Assembly (NCBI GenBank): GCA_036346255.1
Contig: CM070625.1
Span: 39,002,520-39,066,519, forward strand
Direction of reading: 5' to 3'
Length of the DNA stretch: 64,000 nucleotides
Source of the DNA: Ampelocalamus luodianensis
Lineage: Eukaryota > Streptophyta > Magnoliopsida > Poales > Poaceae
The translations under genes were made by a program, and so were the position numbers. Position 1 is the first letter of the stretch. Each line of letters opens with the position of its first letter. The notes below the pieces were generated by a model that did no database searches, was not told the DNA's origin, and worked only from the letters and a program-made list of their open reading frames with translations. Positions 25,101 through 36,113 of this stretch are shown here, piece after piece.

Positions 25101-25451
25101 GCGGCGAAAGCGGCGTCTGCGCTGAGGAAGAACGTGGGCTGAGCTGGGTTTCGGCCCAATTCCTATTTGAGGTTTTTCTTTTGATTTTTCTTTTGTTTTA
25201 ATTCCAGATAATTCAATTAGGCTTTAGAATATAGCAAAATAATTCCAAGAATTATGAGAAAATTCACAGAAATTCTCTGGAGCATTTAGGATTTAAGAAA
25301 AATATTTCCAGCTATTATCTGATAATAGATTTTGCCCATAATTTTATTTTATCTTTAATTTGGTTAAGGAAAAGCTTTAAAAATTCCACCAAAATCCAAT
25401 AAAATTTTTAAACTTTATTTTCAACTGGAAATTGAAATTTGGGCTGTTACA
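22151..25451 (-). mobile_element. Chromovirus-like element, 5' LTR
   Basis: Partner of 13445-16749, with TATA-like box at 24531-24543, acttgcct signal at 23587-23594 and palindrome at 22801-22812. The acidic open frame before the signal, in minus-strand sense, reads D-F-D-D-S-G-E-L-D-P-S-D-D-L-E-F-Q-D then F-N-E-G-K. In the 3' LTR it is the same. Confidence 0.88.
24531..24543 (-). promoter_or_regulatory. TATA box of the chromovirus-like 5' LTR
   Basis: ccctataaatagg on the minus strand, the presumed promoter for genomic RNA of this element. Transcription would proceed toward lower coordinates. Confidence 0.6.
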
Positions 25452-25456
25452 CTGTG

Positions 25457-27403
25457 CCTTCTAGCACAGGGACCAATTGCCCACATACCACCAATGTGGG
25501 GATCTAGGCCCATGCTCCACGAGCATGGGGATCTTTTGCCCGTCATCATTATGACGGGGATCTCAACAATAGCATGGTCAACTCGTGACCGAGCCCACAA
25601 ATGCCAACATGATGCGTGTGTATGCAATTTCAATAAGAACAATAAATGAACAAATGCATTCACATCTTCATGGCATACAAGTAGACTATTCATAATACAA
25701 CTTTCTCATCCTTAGGTATCATACTTTTCCAACATCAATGCGTAGTATATAACATATGCACCACTACACACGAACTATAATTTTCACATCGCAATATTCA
25801 TGGTTCACACCAAACATTATCTAATATAACACAAGACTCCACTCAATAAGTTCAATGCTATTCCTTAATGCACTTGGAATACAGTAACAAAAATATTCAT
25901 AAGCATACTTCATCATAGAGATGCATTTCAGTGTAACAGGATCATATATAAGCCACTTCCATACTCAAACTAACTAAACAGCGACATTCACCACAAACAA
26001 TCAATTCAACACTCATTCAACATCTGTCTACTAAAATTGTACTTGCCTCAACCGTGCGAAGGTGGATGTCGAGGATAAGGTACTGCTCCCGAGCCAAACC
26101 CACACTGGACATATAAATGAGACATGCTAAGGCTACCATGTAGGTCTACTAACAAAACTGTAATCACAAATGAACTCATCGTCCACTCGACGCGATCCCC
26201 GACTCTATTATCGGCTGCCAGATTTCCTTTCCAGAGAACAGCCCCCTTCGAAAAAATCATAACTTCTTGTACAGAAATCCAAATGAAGTGATCTTGGACA
26301 TTCTGAAAAGGTTATTGAATTCCCCTTCTAAACCTAGTTGGTGAGGTTCTCTGATTCGGCCCTTTACTAGCCCTACCAAGCCATTCAACAAAGCATCAAT
26401 TTTTGCGTCGGGTCTCTGGACAGCAACAATAAAACTATCATAACTTTCTATAAATTCATCCGAATTTAATGATCTTTACTTTTCCTGAAACCTGGAAGGA
26501 TTATCTACATTTTTCGTTATGGCGAGACCCTCTGATTTGTCCTCTAAATATACGCTTAGGTCGAAACACTAAAACCTGTCAGACCAGCAACCATTCCACA
26601 GCATAGACCCAATAAGAATAAAATCATAACTTTTGCTACAGAGGTCCAAATGACGTGATTCTTGTCGACAATGAAAGATAACGAGATATCCTACAACTCT
26701 CTAGGAGATCCCAAGTTCCAATTCGGCACTTATCAAATTCTTACTTAATTAACAAGTTAACTGCAGATTCTCGTCAGGATTTTGGGACAGCAGCACTAAA
26801 CAAATCATAACTTTCTAACCGTTAATCGGATTTTGGCGTTCTTGGCGGCCACTTAAACCTAAGAACAAACCCCACATATCTCTAGGAGATGGGGTCTCCA
26901 GATTCTGCTTCTAAGGATACGAAAACAGCCACGCACTAATCTGGACAGAATGCGATCTAAACCCGACATTGCTAGAAAAACAACAATTAAACATCTAGAC
27001 GATGGGACAGCGGTTACCCTTGACGAACGACGTAGACGACGACGATCTCCACCCCCCAAGACGGCCTCCTCTACTCACCTCCTTCCTCCTCCCATGGCCG
27101 GCAGTGGGGAGTCGTGCACAGGGAGGCGCCGGTGGAGGAGCTGCCAGGGCGGGGAGGGGCTGCCATGGGAGGAGGTGCTACTGATCACGGTGGCTACTGT
27201 AGGCGTCGTGATCTGATACTCCACTACAATGTAGGGCTAGGGTTTGCCTCCCCCTTTTAAGTGGTTCCTCAGTTGGGCCAAAAAGCTATGGGCCGAAGGC
27301 CCGAGTTCTAATACTCTTTCTAACTTCTGAATTTTTCTTTTCTAATTCTATTTAATTTCAGTACTAATCACTTATTTGTTTTATTTTTAAACGGGATATT
27401 ACA
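25457..27403 (-). mobile_element. Non-autonomous element, 3' LTR, second part
   Basis: Continues 12831-13444 after the chromovirus-like insertion (25452-25456 is the second ctgtg copy). It contains the hairpin array (about 25452-25600), the acttgcct signal (26041-26048), about four diverged repeat units of roughly 190 bp built on 'cataactt...ccaaatga' (26240-26930), a GC-rich end (27000-27210) and the terminus ...gggatattaca. Confidence 0.85.
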
Positions 27404-27440
27404 TTCTACCCCCCTTAAACAGAATTCGACCCCGAATTCT
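27404..27440 (-). promoter_or_regulatory. Polypurine tract and stem-loop of the non-autonomous element
   Basis: Minus-strand gtttaaggggggtagaa abuts the LTR. The adjoining hairpin agaattcgaccccgaattct (27421-27440) has 8-bp arms and the same loop as the chromovirus-like element but a different stem sequence. Confidence 0.75.
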
Positions 27441-30400
27441 ACTTGTTGTTCTATTTGCAAGAACACCACAGCTGAAATTAATCACAATTAACACGCATCA
27501 AGTAAACAACTCGTATTCTGCTCGCTCATACAAGATTCCAATTCACAAGTTGCTTCCTCTCGGACTTATGGGATCACATCGCCTTGACGGATACTAACCT
27601 CTTACACCTCAACACTAGTCTCGACCTTTACAGGTACACTCAACACACGAGACTCAAAGGTAGGTTCTTATTTGTTGGCCAACAGCTCTAACAAAATCTC
27701 AAACTTCGGACCTCTCATGTACTCACTCAGCACCAGAATATACAAGGCATTGCGTACTCCGCGCATGTACTCGAAATGGTCCTAACGATACGCCAATCTA
27801 CAAAACTCCGTAACTATCGGAACCTATCCAACACACCTTTGGTTAAACTTCCCTTTTGTACCGAATTACACCATCTGCACAAAAACACACGGAACTCTAA
27901 TTCCAACTCTCAGTCGATCACTTTACCTATGCAAGCAGATCTCCTTTGACAAGGGACGTACAAAGAAATCGCCTACCAACTCACTTATCCGAAGAACTCA
28001 ACGGAAAACCAAGTCGTCATAATGCATCCAACTCAAACCATCTCCCACTAGAAAAGCTCAATCCAAAATCAATAAATATATCAAGAAAACTTTTCCACCT
28101 TTCAAGTTGGCAGGTTGCAGACAAACACCACAATAGCGAGAGGCTAAATCACTCAAATGACCAAAATAACCATTTTTTTAAACCAAAAGAATCAGCAAAC
28201 CAAGGAGAATCTTCCCAATTTATATTTGCTTTGTCATAGAGACTATGCTCAAATAAAAACCGGGAAACATTTCATTATCCGAGAATAATACCCTTTTTTT
28301 CAAACTTTCTTGTAAGACTTCAATTTTCTCTTAAACCATGAGATTCCAATCATCACATAACATACTAATTCATTTCCTTTAGTTTGGCAACCTCAAAGCT
28401 ATGCTCAAGGTGAACACATATTCCACGCCTATGTAGAGAGACTCTTCCAACCCATAATAACATACTGATCAACTTCTCTACACAAAGGAATTACTTTGAT
28501 AAATAATTCCCAACACACCACAATATAGATTTCGCCACAATCACATCATCTCAATCTTTTAGGGATAATCGACTTGAAATTTACCACATTCACGCTCATT
28601 TAGTGCATCCAAAAGATTCTATCAAAGTTCACCATATCTCTTGGAACCTAATCACGGGAACCAAGATGCTAGCGTGAAAATGTAAAACCCAATTCAACCT
28701 CTAAGACTCTTACAATAAATTTTCGGTATTCTTGATAGGTAACCCTCGGATCGAAGACTCAATTTCATACACTCAACAATAACCTTAGTTATTAATGTTA
28801 GCATTCGTCACCAATCAAGTAACCACTCAAGTTAACTCGTTTCATCAATCTTAGACCTTCTCCAACCCACACCAAGCAAAAGCGGCTACTCGACCACAAT
28901 ATACCCATTCACAAAACCCTAACTAATTGACTAGGATTCAAACATACTCAATCACTAACATCCATACATAAATATGTTCTTGATCAAGTTATCCATACTT
29001 GCTAACTCTAATGTTCTGCCACATTGTGCGCAACCTTGGACCACATCTCGCTATAGGTCCTCCTAGTTGCGACCACGAAATCTGTTAACTCCAAAGTCAA
29101 ACACCCTATTTAAATCAAATCCTCTCTAAGGTTCAATAAACCAATTTATTACTTAATGCCTCTCCCAAAGGTTCACAGGTCATCCACTAGACCACCACTA
29201 TTTCATTGCGGATCACATCCAAGATACTTTGCAACTTAGTTCGATTAACCCTTTCTTAGAAGAAGAGGCAAATAGAAATAAATTTCAGCGCGAAGGAAAA
29301 CGTTACCACTTACAAGAATTAGAAGATCAAGAGAGACAATCAAATAACAATGATCTCGAGAATAAACTGATAAAATCATAATTGAGGGCACACGTCCCAC
29401 AAGCAGAGAATAACAAGCCTCAAACGGAAATAAAACTTTGCTTTTGAGATTCGGAAAAACTCTTATGAGTAAGATCAAAATCTTTAAACAAACTTCAATA
29501 ACCAAAGTTGTTGCAAAACTTGACTCCATTTTCCTTTAACAAAGAAAGCAACTTTCTTTGGGTACAACGTCACCATACCAACTCCACCAAGAAGAGATTT
29601 GAAGACCACATCATACGGATCACTAGGAGCTAAAAAAACCTCTCAACATTTCATGTTGCTCAAAACAAATTCGGTTACCATATCAACATGAGGTCCGAAA
29701 GATCCCGGATCCAAAACTAGAAACCTTTTCACCTAATCCGTGTCAGGCAAGCGATCCAATCCCTTCATACAAAACATTCACTATTATCTTCATAATCCCT
29801 TATTGACAATCACATTAACAACGAAATAATACACTCTTAGTGAAAGTCATCCGAGCCTCTGATCCCATCTTCAACCTCTCCAAAAGAAATACAACCCATA
29901 CGGTTAAAATAAACCTCTTTCAACAACATCATGCTTATCAAATAACAATTTCGCAAAACACGATTTCAGATATCACTTATCATTTATCCATCCAACTATT
30001 AGTGCTGCTCAACACACACTTCATCTATCACTATCACTAACAATCGACAATGGTATTCATCACGTATGCTCATAGGGCCCTACTGCTGTTTACCATCACC
30101 TATCCATTTATGAACACAAAGTCAACATTCCACTATATACTTAGGGTTTAACTAAAGATTTAATAACACCATCTCCTTTAATCACCAGTTTTCACAGAGT
30201 ACTACCTCAACATTCCTCTAATCCGATATACGTAGGTTTCAATCTTGTGATTATGTAAGATCATCAATACCTCACATTTTTTTTTAATAAATCTCGGATT
30301 CCTAGTAGGTGTAAGCATACCTTTACTCACAGTTCATCAATAACTACTAAAAGACAGCATCCACTTAATCAACTTCAATTACAAAGCTCTGGGTTTAAAC

Positions 30401-31204
30401 CAATTATGCTCCACGCAAATGTCCCTTCTTGATAATTTATGCTATAACAATTAATCTAGATGATTACCACCTCCCATTTAATCACAACAAGACACCGCAA
30501 CAGATTTTTAACTTTTTTTTTAGGAAAAGAGGCATAGAACTTAATCACTCGAAATAATCCAAGAGAAATACATAAGCCAAAGGTTTCACAGGTTAAGGAA
30601 CTTGCAACAAAAAAACTTTCATTACCCGCAATGCCAAGCGAATAAATGGGTCAAGTGTGCCAACAAGAAGGTAGAACTCTCATAATAAGGAACAAACTTT
30701 CCAATGACGACATTCACAAATAGCAAGAATAGCTCAAGTGTTAGAAAAGACAACATTTTCTCTATAAAACAATTATAAACCAATTGAAACCCATCAACGC
30801 AAAGCAACAACATTGGAAGAACAAGGCTTGCTTTAAAGGGTCAAATTAAATCGGTGGAAACGCATCAACCTAAGGAACTACTAATCCAAGAGAAATTCAT
30901 CAAGCACGATTGAACCAGAGTAGACCAAATCAAAATTAGGAAAGAGAACAACCTCTCCAAAGATACTCACTATTACCCTACTATGAACGGTAGTGTAGCA
31001 TGGTAAAGCCTAGGGCCACAACCACGACCCCAATCTCTCAACATGGGTTATCCCCACACCTAATAACCTTGGTATAATACTATAGATATATCGATCATAA
31101 CAGATCAACAATACAACATAACGGAAGCGTATATGCAATTCAAAACCCAACCCACCCACGTGTACGGTGTGTCAATTTAATATTTCAACTATCACGGACC
31201 TAAA

Positions 31205-31220
31205 GCCCGCTCTGATACCA
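31205..31220 (-). promoter_or_regulatory. Primer binding site (initiator-Met tRNA), non-autonomous element
   Basis: Reverse complement of gcccgctctgatacca is tggtatcagagcgggc, a perfect initiator-Met type site next to the 5' LTR. Confidence 0.88.
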
Positions 31221-31221
31221 A

Positions 31222-33779
31222 TCAGAACACCTGACCCATCATGAGCACGGAATGCTACCATAATAGCATAAAACAAATTAATTCTAAGGCACTTTACAAA
31301 AAAATTTGTGAGAACCTCCTTTGTATAAATAATCATACCGAGGTTCGCACAAGAAACAATAACAATAATCAATGAACCAGTCTTCCAATTCAAAACATAA
31401 TCATAAAGACATCCATATTATGCTAATCAACGCTATTACACAAATCCAACATAAGGCATAACCAAAAGAGAAGCCCTTAGCAGTTTATTCAGTTATTTAA
31501 GCATGATTAACTTTATTGAATTATAATCTCAATGTTCGTGGCGGTGCTTCAAAACTATAACTATGCCCTCCCATGCATGTCGCGCCTTTTGAGAGGTACC
31601 TAAACAAACAACAACAACAAGGGTGAGTTCGATGACTCAAAGTACACTATAATCAAAGACAACATTCTTAATTGTAATTCAACAACTCAATACACTTCAC
31701 AACATTTAGGATAAACCATTCACATGCTATGCAGTATGCTCAACTTTCACTTTATCCTTTACTTTGTCTCTTAGCATTACACCTGTAATGCGGAGTGTGC
31801 ATCCGTCAATGCACACCCATGCTTGTGCCTTCTAGCACAGGGACCAATTGCCCACATACCACCAATGTGGGATCTAGGCCCATGCTCCACGAGCATGGGG
31901 ATCTTTGCCCATCATCATTATGACGGGATCTCAACAATAGCATGGTCAACTCGTGACCGAGCCCACAAATGCCAACATGATGCGTGTGTATGCAATTTCA
32001 ATAAGAAAAATAAATGAACAAATGCATTCACATCTTCATGGCATACAAGTAGACTATTCATAATACAACTTTCTCATCCTTAGGTATCATACTTTTCCAA
32101 CATCAATGCGTAGTATATAACATATGCACCACTACACGCGAACTATAATTTTCACATCGCAATAAAGATTCATGGTTCACACCAAACATTATCTAATATA
32201 ACACAAGACTCCACTCAATAAGTTCAATGCTATTCCTTAATGCACTTGCAATACAGTAACAAAAACATTCATAAGCATACTTCATCATAGAGATGCATTT
32301 CAGTAACAGGATCATATATAAGCCACTTCCATACTCAAACTAACTAAACAGCGACATTCACCACAAACAATCAATTCAACACTCATTCAACATCTGTCTA
32401 CTAAAATTGTACTTGCCTCAACCGTGCGAAGGTGGATGTCGAGGATAAGGTACTGCTCCCGAGCCAAACCCACACTGGACATATAAATGAGACAAGCTAA
32501 GGCTACCATGTAGGTCTAATAACAAAACTGTAATCACAAATGAACTCATCGTCCACTCGACGCGATCCCGACTCTATTATCGGCTGCCAGATTTCCTTTC
32601 CAGAGAACAGCCCCTTGAAAAATCATAACTTCTTGTACAGAAATCCAAATGAAGTGACCTTGGACATTCTGAAAAGTTTATTGAATTCCCCTTCTAAACC
32701 TAGTTGGTGAGGTTCTCTGATTCGGCCCTTTACTAGCCCTACCAAGCCATTCAACAAAGCATCAATTTTTGCGTCGGGTCTCTGGACAGCAACAATAAAA
32801 CTATCATAACTTTCTATACATTCATCCGAATTTTATGATCTTTACTTTTCCTGAAACCTGGAAGGATTATCTACATTTTTCGTTATGGCGAGACCCTCTG
32901 ATTTGTCCTCTAAATATACGCTTAGGTCGAAACACTAAAACCTGTCAGACCAGCAACCATTCCACAGCATAGACCCAATAAGAATAAAATCATAACTTTT
33001 GCTACAGAGATCCAAATGACGTGATTCTTGTCGACAATGAAAGATAACGAGATATCCTACAACTCTCTAGGAGATCCCAAGTTCCAATTCGGCACTTATC
33101 AAATTCTTACTTAATTAACAAGTTAACTGCAGATTCTCGTCAGGATTTTGGGACAGCAGCACTAAACAAATCATAACTTTCTAACCGTTAATCGGATTTG
33201 GGCGTTCTTGGTGGCCACTTAAACCTAAGAACAAACCCCACATATCTCTAGGAGATGGGGTCTCCAGATTCTGCTTCTAAGGATACGAAAACAGCCACGC
33301 ACTAATCTGGACAGAACGCGATCTAAACCCGACATTGCTAGAAAAACAACAATTAAACATCTAGACGATGGGACAGCGGTTACCCTTGACGAACGACGTA
33401 GACGACGACGATCTCCACCCCCAAGACGGCCTCCTCTACTCACCTCCTTCCTCCTCCCATGGCCGGCAGCGGGAGTCGTGCACCGGGAGAGTTGTGCACG
33501 TGGAGGCGCCGGTGGAGGAGCTGCCGGGGCGGGAGGGGCTGCCATGGGAGGAGGTGCTACAATGCGGCGGCTACTGTAGCGTCGTGCTACGGTACTCCAC
33601 TACAATGTAGGGCTAGGGTTTGCCTCCCCCTTTTAAGTGGTTCCTCAGTTGGGCCAAAAAGCTATGGGCCGAAGGCACGAGTTCTAATACTCTTTCTAAC
33701 TTCTGAATTTTTCTTTTCTAATTCTATTTAATTTCAGTACTAATCACTTATTTGTTTTATTTTTAAACGGGATATTACA
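31222..33779 (-). mobile_element. Non-autonomous element, 5' LTR
   Basis: 2558 bp, intact, matching the two-part left LTR throughout. The PBS-side end reads tcagaacacctgaccc against tgtaacaccccagccc in the partner, so the terminal dinucleotide is altered. It contains the complete hairpin array (31824-31963) and the acttgcct signal (32411-32418). A 12-base stretch near 33490 (gttgtgcacgtg) is present here and absent from the left LTR. Confidence 0.87.
31824..31963. repeat. Array of five short hairpins in the LTR
   Basis: In order: tgtgccttctagcaca, cccacataccaccaatgtggg (arms of 7), cccatgctccacgagcatgg (arms of 8 to 9), cccatcatcattatgacggg, and ggtcaactcgtgacc. Most are followed by 'ggatct'. 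The partner copy at 25452-25600 and the related LTR at 59040-59165 keep the stems with changed sequence. Confidence 0.7.
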
Positions 33780-33784
33780 ATAGT

Positions 33785-34042
33785 CCCATAAGGAAATGAC
33801 CAACCCTCATATTTTAATACTCGATTATAATGTGATGAAGTTAAAGGCATTATATTACTCATTAAACCAATGCAGCAAACAACACACTACACATTACAAC
33901 AATCCACATGCATGTGTTGATCCACCACTCCACTTATAATCAAGGGGAATCATTTCGCAACCAACCAAATCAAAGAACATTACAATAACAAGTGTTCAAG
34001 TATCCAAATGAATGTAGGAAAATATAGAAAGAAAATCCATAC
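33785..34042. other. CACTA interior between the LTR-element insertion and the COX6a fragment
   Basis: AT-rich, no coding sequence. Probably intron or 3' flank captured with COX6a, starting with the donor gtatgg of the second exon. Confidence 0.35.
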
Positions 34043-34281
34043 CCTAGGGAACTCCTTGTTGCAGATGTGCAAATATGGGTACGCCTGCAACAACACAAAC
34101 AAGGGACAAAGACCATACATCAGATTTAGACCATAGCTAATCCAAACCCCAAGCTACCAAGGATGAGATCTAACCGGCAGCTCCTCGTGGTGAGGGTGCC
34201 CCTAGGAGAGGGTGTATGCTGCCAGGAGGGTGCACGTCATGATCCCAATGTAGGTGATCTTCTCCCACTTGGCCGTCTCAT
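34043..34281 (-). pseudogene. COX6A: Captured fragment of cytochrome c oxidase subunit 6a (two exons and one intron)
   Basis: On the minus strand an acceptor (ctctcgtag) at 34282 opens an exon 34281-34175 that translates 'ETAKWEKITYIGIMTCTLLA' then 'AYTLS', a stop (TAG), and 'GHPHHEELP'. A donor gt at 34174-34173, a 90-bp intron ending ttgcag, and a second exon 34084-34043 ('AYPYLHICNKEFP') follow, with a further donor gtatgg. This is the core of plant COX6a, a small single-pass subunit of mitochondrial complex IV: one membrane helix, then a HPH...PYLHIRNKEFPWG segment. The in-frame TAG falls where Lys is expected, so it cannot make full protein. Kept introns show capture at DNA level. The N-terminal presequence and the C-terminus are absent. 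Confidence 0.85.
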
Positions 34282-34977
34282 CTACGAGAGAAGATCAAAT
34301 GCAAAATCCAAACCCAAATCAAGAACTGATGGTGGGATATAAATCAATAACTCATTGAAACAGTGAAAAGACAAAGGCGGGGCGGATATAGGGCATTGAG
34401 ATGGCAGACCGGAGCTGGGGCGTCGGGAGGCGAGGCGGAGCTGGGGAGGTGGGGCGGACCTGGTGCAGTGGGGCGGAGCTGGGGAGGCGTGGTGGAGTAG
34501 GGAAGGCAGGGCCGGGCGGCTGGGCATCGGGCGGCTAGGCGTCGGAGATGTGGGGTGGAGTTAGGGAGGTATGGTGGAGCAGGGAGGTGAGGCGAGCTAG
34601 GGCGTCGGGATGGCGGGACCGAGTTGGGGCATTACGGCAGCGGGAGGCGGGGCCAGGCAGGGCGTCGGGGGTGGGGAGGGCGGTGGGGTGACTCGAGATG
34701 GGATGGAGGTAGCGGAGTTGAGGCGGTGGGGGACCGGGGTTGCTGGAGATGAGGTAGGCGAGGGGATGAGGCGGAGGAGGTGGAGGATCGGAGGAGAGCA
34801 GATGGGTGTGGAGATTGGGGTTGCTGCTGTGTTGATTTGGGGGGAGGGGGGGATTGGGACTGAGGGATTTAAGGGTCTTTTAATTGCTTTGACGGTTTGC
34901 CTTTACTGGTCAGAAAAATTCTCTCCTATGGCGTTGCAGCAAATTCAGTGGTGCGCTGTAGTGAAAATTTTGCACTT
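34282..34977. other. G-rich CACTA interior
   Basis: 34282-34375 is T-rich in minus sense and looks like the intron before the COX6a exon. From about 34376 to 34870 the plus strand is a degenerate repetition of 'ggggcggagctggggaggt' units with many G-runs. Long frames exist on both strands but are low-complexity. The many runs of three or more G could form quadruplexes. Not COX6a. Confidence 0.4.
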
Positions 34978-35206
34978 TTCCTAACGGTGCGTACAGGCCA
35001 TCACAAAAATACATTATCCTGATGGGTAAATCTTATACCATCGCAAAAATAGTTCATATCCTTGGTGGTGTTATGAACCCATCAGGAAAATGTATTTTTG
35101 GGACGGTGAGACGTGGGCCTATCACAAAAAAATAGAAATCACTAACGTTCTTTGCGGGCCCGTAAAAAAACAAAGGCCGTGAGGGATTCCCCATTTTCTG
35201 GTAGTG
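34978..35206 (-). repeat. CACTA terminal and subterminal repeats, right side
   Basis: Repeats of 'gatgggtaaat/ccatcaggaaaatg/ccatcacaaaaa' (for example 35018, 35085) precede the terminus ggccgtgagggattcccc...tagtg. They match the array at 10897-11400 in reverse orientation. Confidence 0.75.
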
Positions 35207-36113
35207 GTTATGTACTTGGCTAAACTTGTTAGGTTTTCTGAAACATTACATGTGAGATGCATGCTGTGATATAAACCAGATGGAAGATTGCCATCTTGTT
35301 GTGGTTTATATATAAATGGAGGGGTTCAAAAAGCCAATGGAGGACTAGTAGAGTCAGAGATCACCGTTATTGGCTTCTAGGAATGTAATTCGAGGATCTT
35401 TATGTGTGTTTATCTTGTAGAAGATACATGTTCAAATTTCTAAACTGGGATCCTCTCGAAAATAATCTATATATGCACATATATATTAGCCTAAACAGTG
35501 CAGCATATTGATGCAAGCATGGTTCATATATATATATAGACACACACATACACACACACACGAAAATGGTAGCGTAGAATAGGTTATTCTATGTGTGAGT
35601 CGCGCTCCCACGGCACGCCAGCCTACTCCCCCGTCATTCGCCCCGCGCTACACCCTCGGAACCAACAGAAATATGCACGTTGTGAACAACAGTAAAATGG
35701 TGCGGGATTGTCCAAAAATTGTTTTACTGCCATTTCACCTGAAAAACAATACTGTACATGAATCGTGAGTGGGTGAATTTGATTTACTGTTTTGTGTTTG
35801 TTTGCGCGTGGAAATTTTATTTGCTATTCTATGTTTGTCTTACCATAAATGAAGCATAATATTATTGCTTTTCAGGCATTCGTTTGCAGTTGTTCTTCCC
35901 GGTGTATACTTTTTTTGGAATTACTATCCGTGTAGTACTGTTTTACTACATTTAAAATAGGATATTACTGATAACCACAAAAAACCCGAATACGCTTGTT
36001 GTTTTCGGAATTTCCTTGTTTTACTTTACTAAACAAATTTCTTTACTGCGTGTTACACAAAAGTTTACTAGGATGTTTAAAAAACGGAAATAAAAACATA
36101 ACTACTTTAGCGT
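35207..36113. other. Unassigned sequence with a short microsatellite
   Basis: Contains an AT/CA dinucleotide run at about 35527-35563 (atatatatata followed by cacacacacac). No gene or element end is certain. This is the CACTA target locus on the right side. Confidence 0.4.

Larger units (their letters stand above)
13445..25451 (-). mobile_element. Ty3 chromovirus-like retrotransposon, complete in outline (12.0 kb)
   Basis: Flanked by the duplication ctgtg (13440-13444 and 25452-25456). LTRs are 13445-16749 and 22151-25451 (about 3.3 kb each), with termini tgtcgaaccc and ggctgttaca in plus-strand view. Minus-strand order is LTR, initiator-Met primer site (about 22133-22148), orf0-like region, gag, protease, RT, RNase H, integrase, chromodomain-like tail, polypurine tract, LTR. 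That order (integrase last, then a chromodomain remnant) and the long LTRs suggest a Tekay/Del-type chromovirus. All genes are frameshifted, many at CTGG/CCAG contexts. It is the youngest insertion in the stack at 10897-35206. Confidence 0.9.
27404..31221 (-). mobile_element. Interior of the non-autonomous element (non-coding)
   Basis: 3.8 kb of AT-rich sequence, poor in G on the plus strand, with no open frame above 100 codons and no retroviral-type motif in any frame. Related sequence makes up 56345-58420 and 60787-64000. It resembles what are called LARD-type elements (large LTR elements with a conserved non-coding interior). Whether it carries packaging signals cannot be told from sequence. 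Confidence 0.7.
12831..33779 (-). mobile_element. Large non-autonomous Ty3-type LTR element (internal region without gag-pol)
   Basis: A 5-bp target duplication, atagt, is present at 12826-12830 and 33780-33784. LTRs of about 2.56 kb are at 12831-13444 plus 25457-27403 (left, interrupted) and 31222-33779 (right). A primer site complementary to initiator-Met tRNA (tggtatcagagcgggc on the minus strand, 31205-31220) lies beside the right LTR. A polypurine tract (minus-strand ttaaggggggtagaa) lies beside the left LTR. The element therefore reads on the minus strand. The 3.8-kb interior has no gag, protease, RT or integrase and must depend on proteins from elsewhere. The same family recurs at 56345-64000. 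Confidence 0.88.
10897..35206 (-). mobile_element. CACTA (En/Spm) element carrying a captured COX6a fragment, split by nested LTR elements
   Basis: The left end, cactaacaaaaagcaggt followed by attcccttacgg, pairs with the right end, ccgtgagggattcccc followed by attttctggtagtg. Both are followed inwards by several hundred bases of subterminal repeats around 'ccatcaggaaaat'. The flanking triplets att (10894-10896) and gtt (35207-35209) match at two of three positions. Without the LTR insertion at 12831-33779 the element is about 3.4 kb. It has no TNP2 transposase, so it is non-autonomous. Likely exons of its own or of captured genes (12805-12595, 11890-11765 and the COX6a piece) all read on the minus strand, so that is the probable sense strand. 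Confidence 0.8.

Noticed and set aside
13445..25451. CG-enriched changes as a trace of repeat-induced mutation or methyl-C deamination
   Set aside because: The differences are mostly single-base losses and CTG/CAG to CG or CCG, not C to T, and occur in either copy. Sequencing error fits better.
34610..34984. 124-codon frame on the plus strand
   Set aside because: Gly/Arg-rich translation of a repetitive G-rich tract inside the CACTA element.
35527..35563. AT/CA microsatellite as a Helitron or MULE end
   Set aside because: No TC...CTRR hairpin end, no long terminal inverted repeat and no target duplication found around it.
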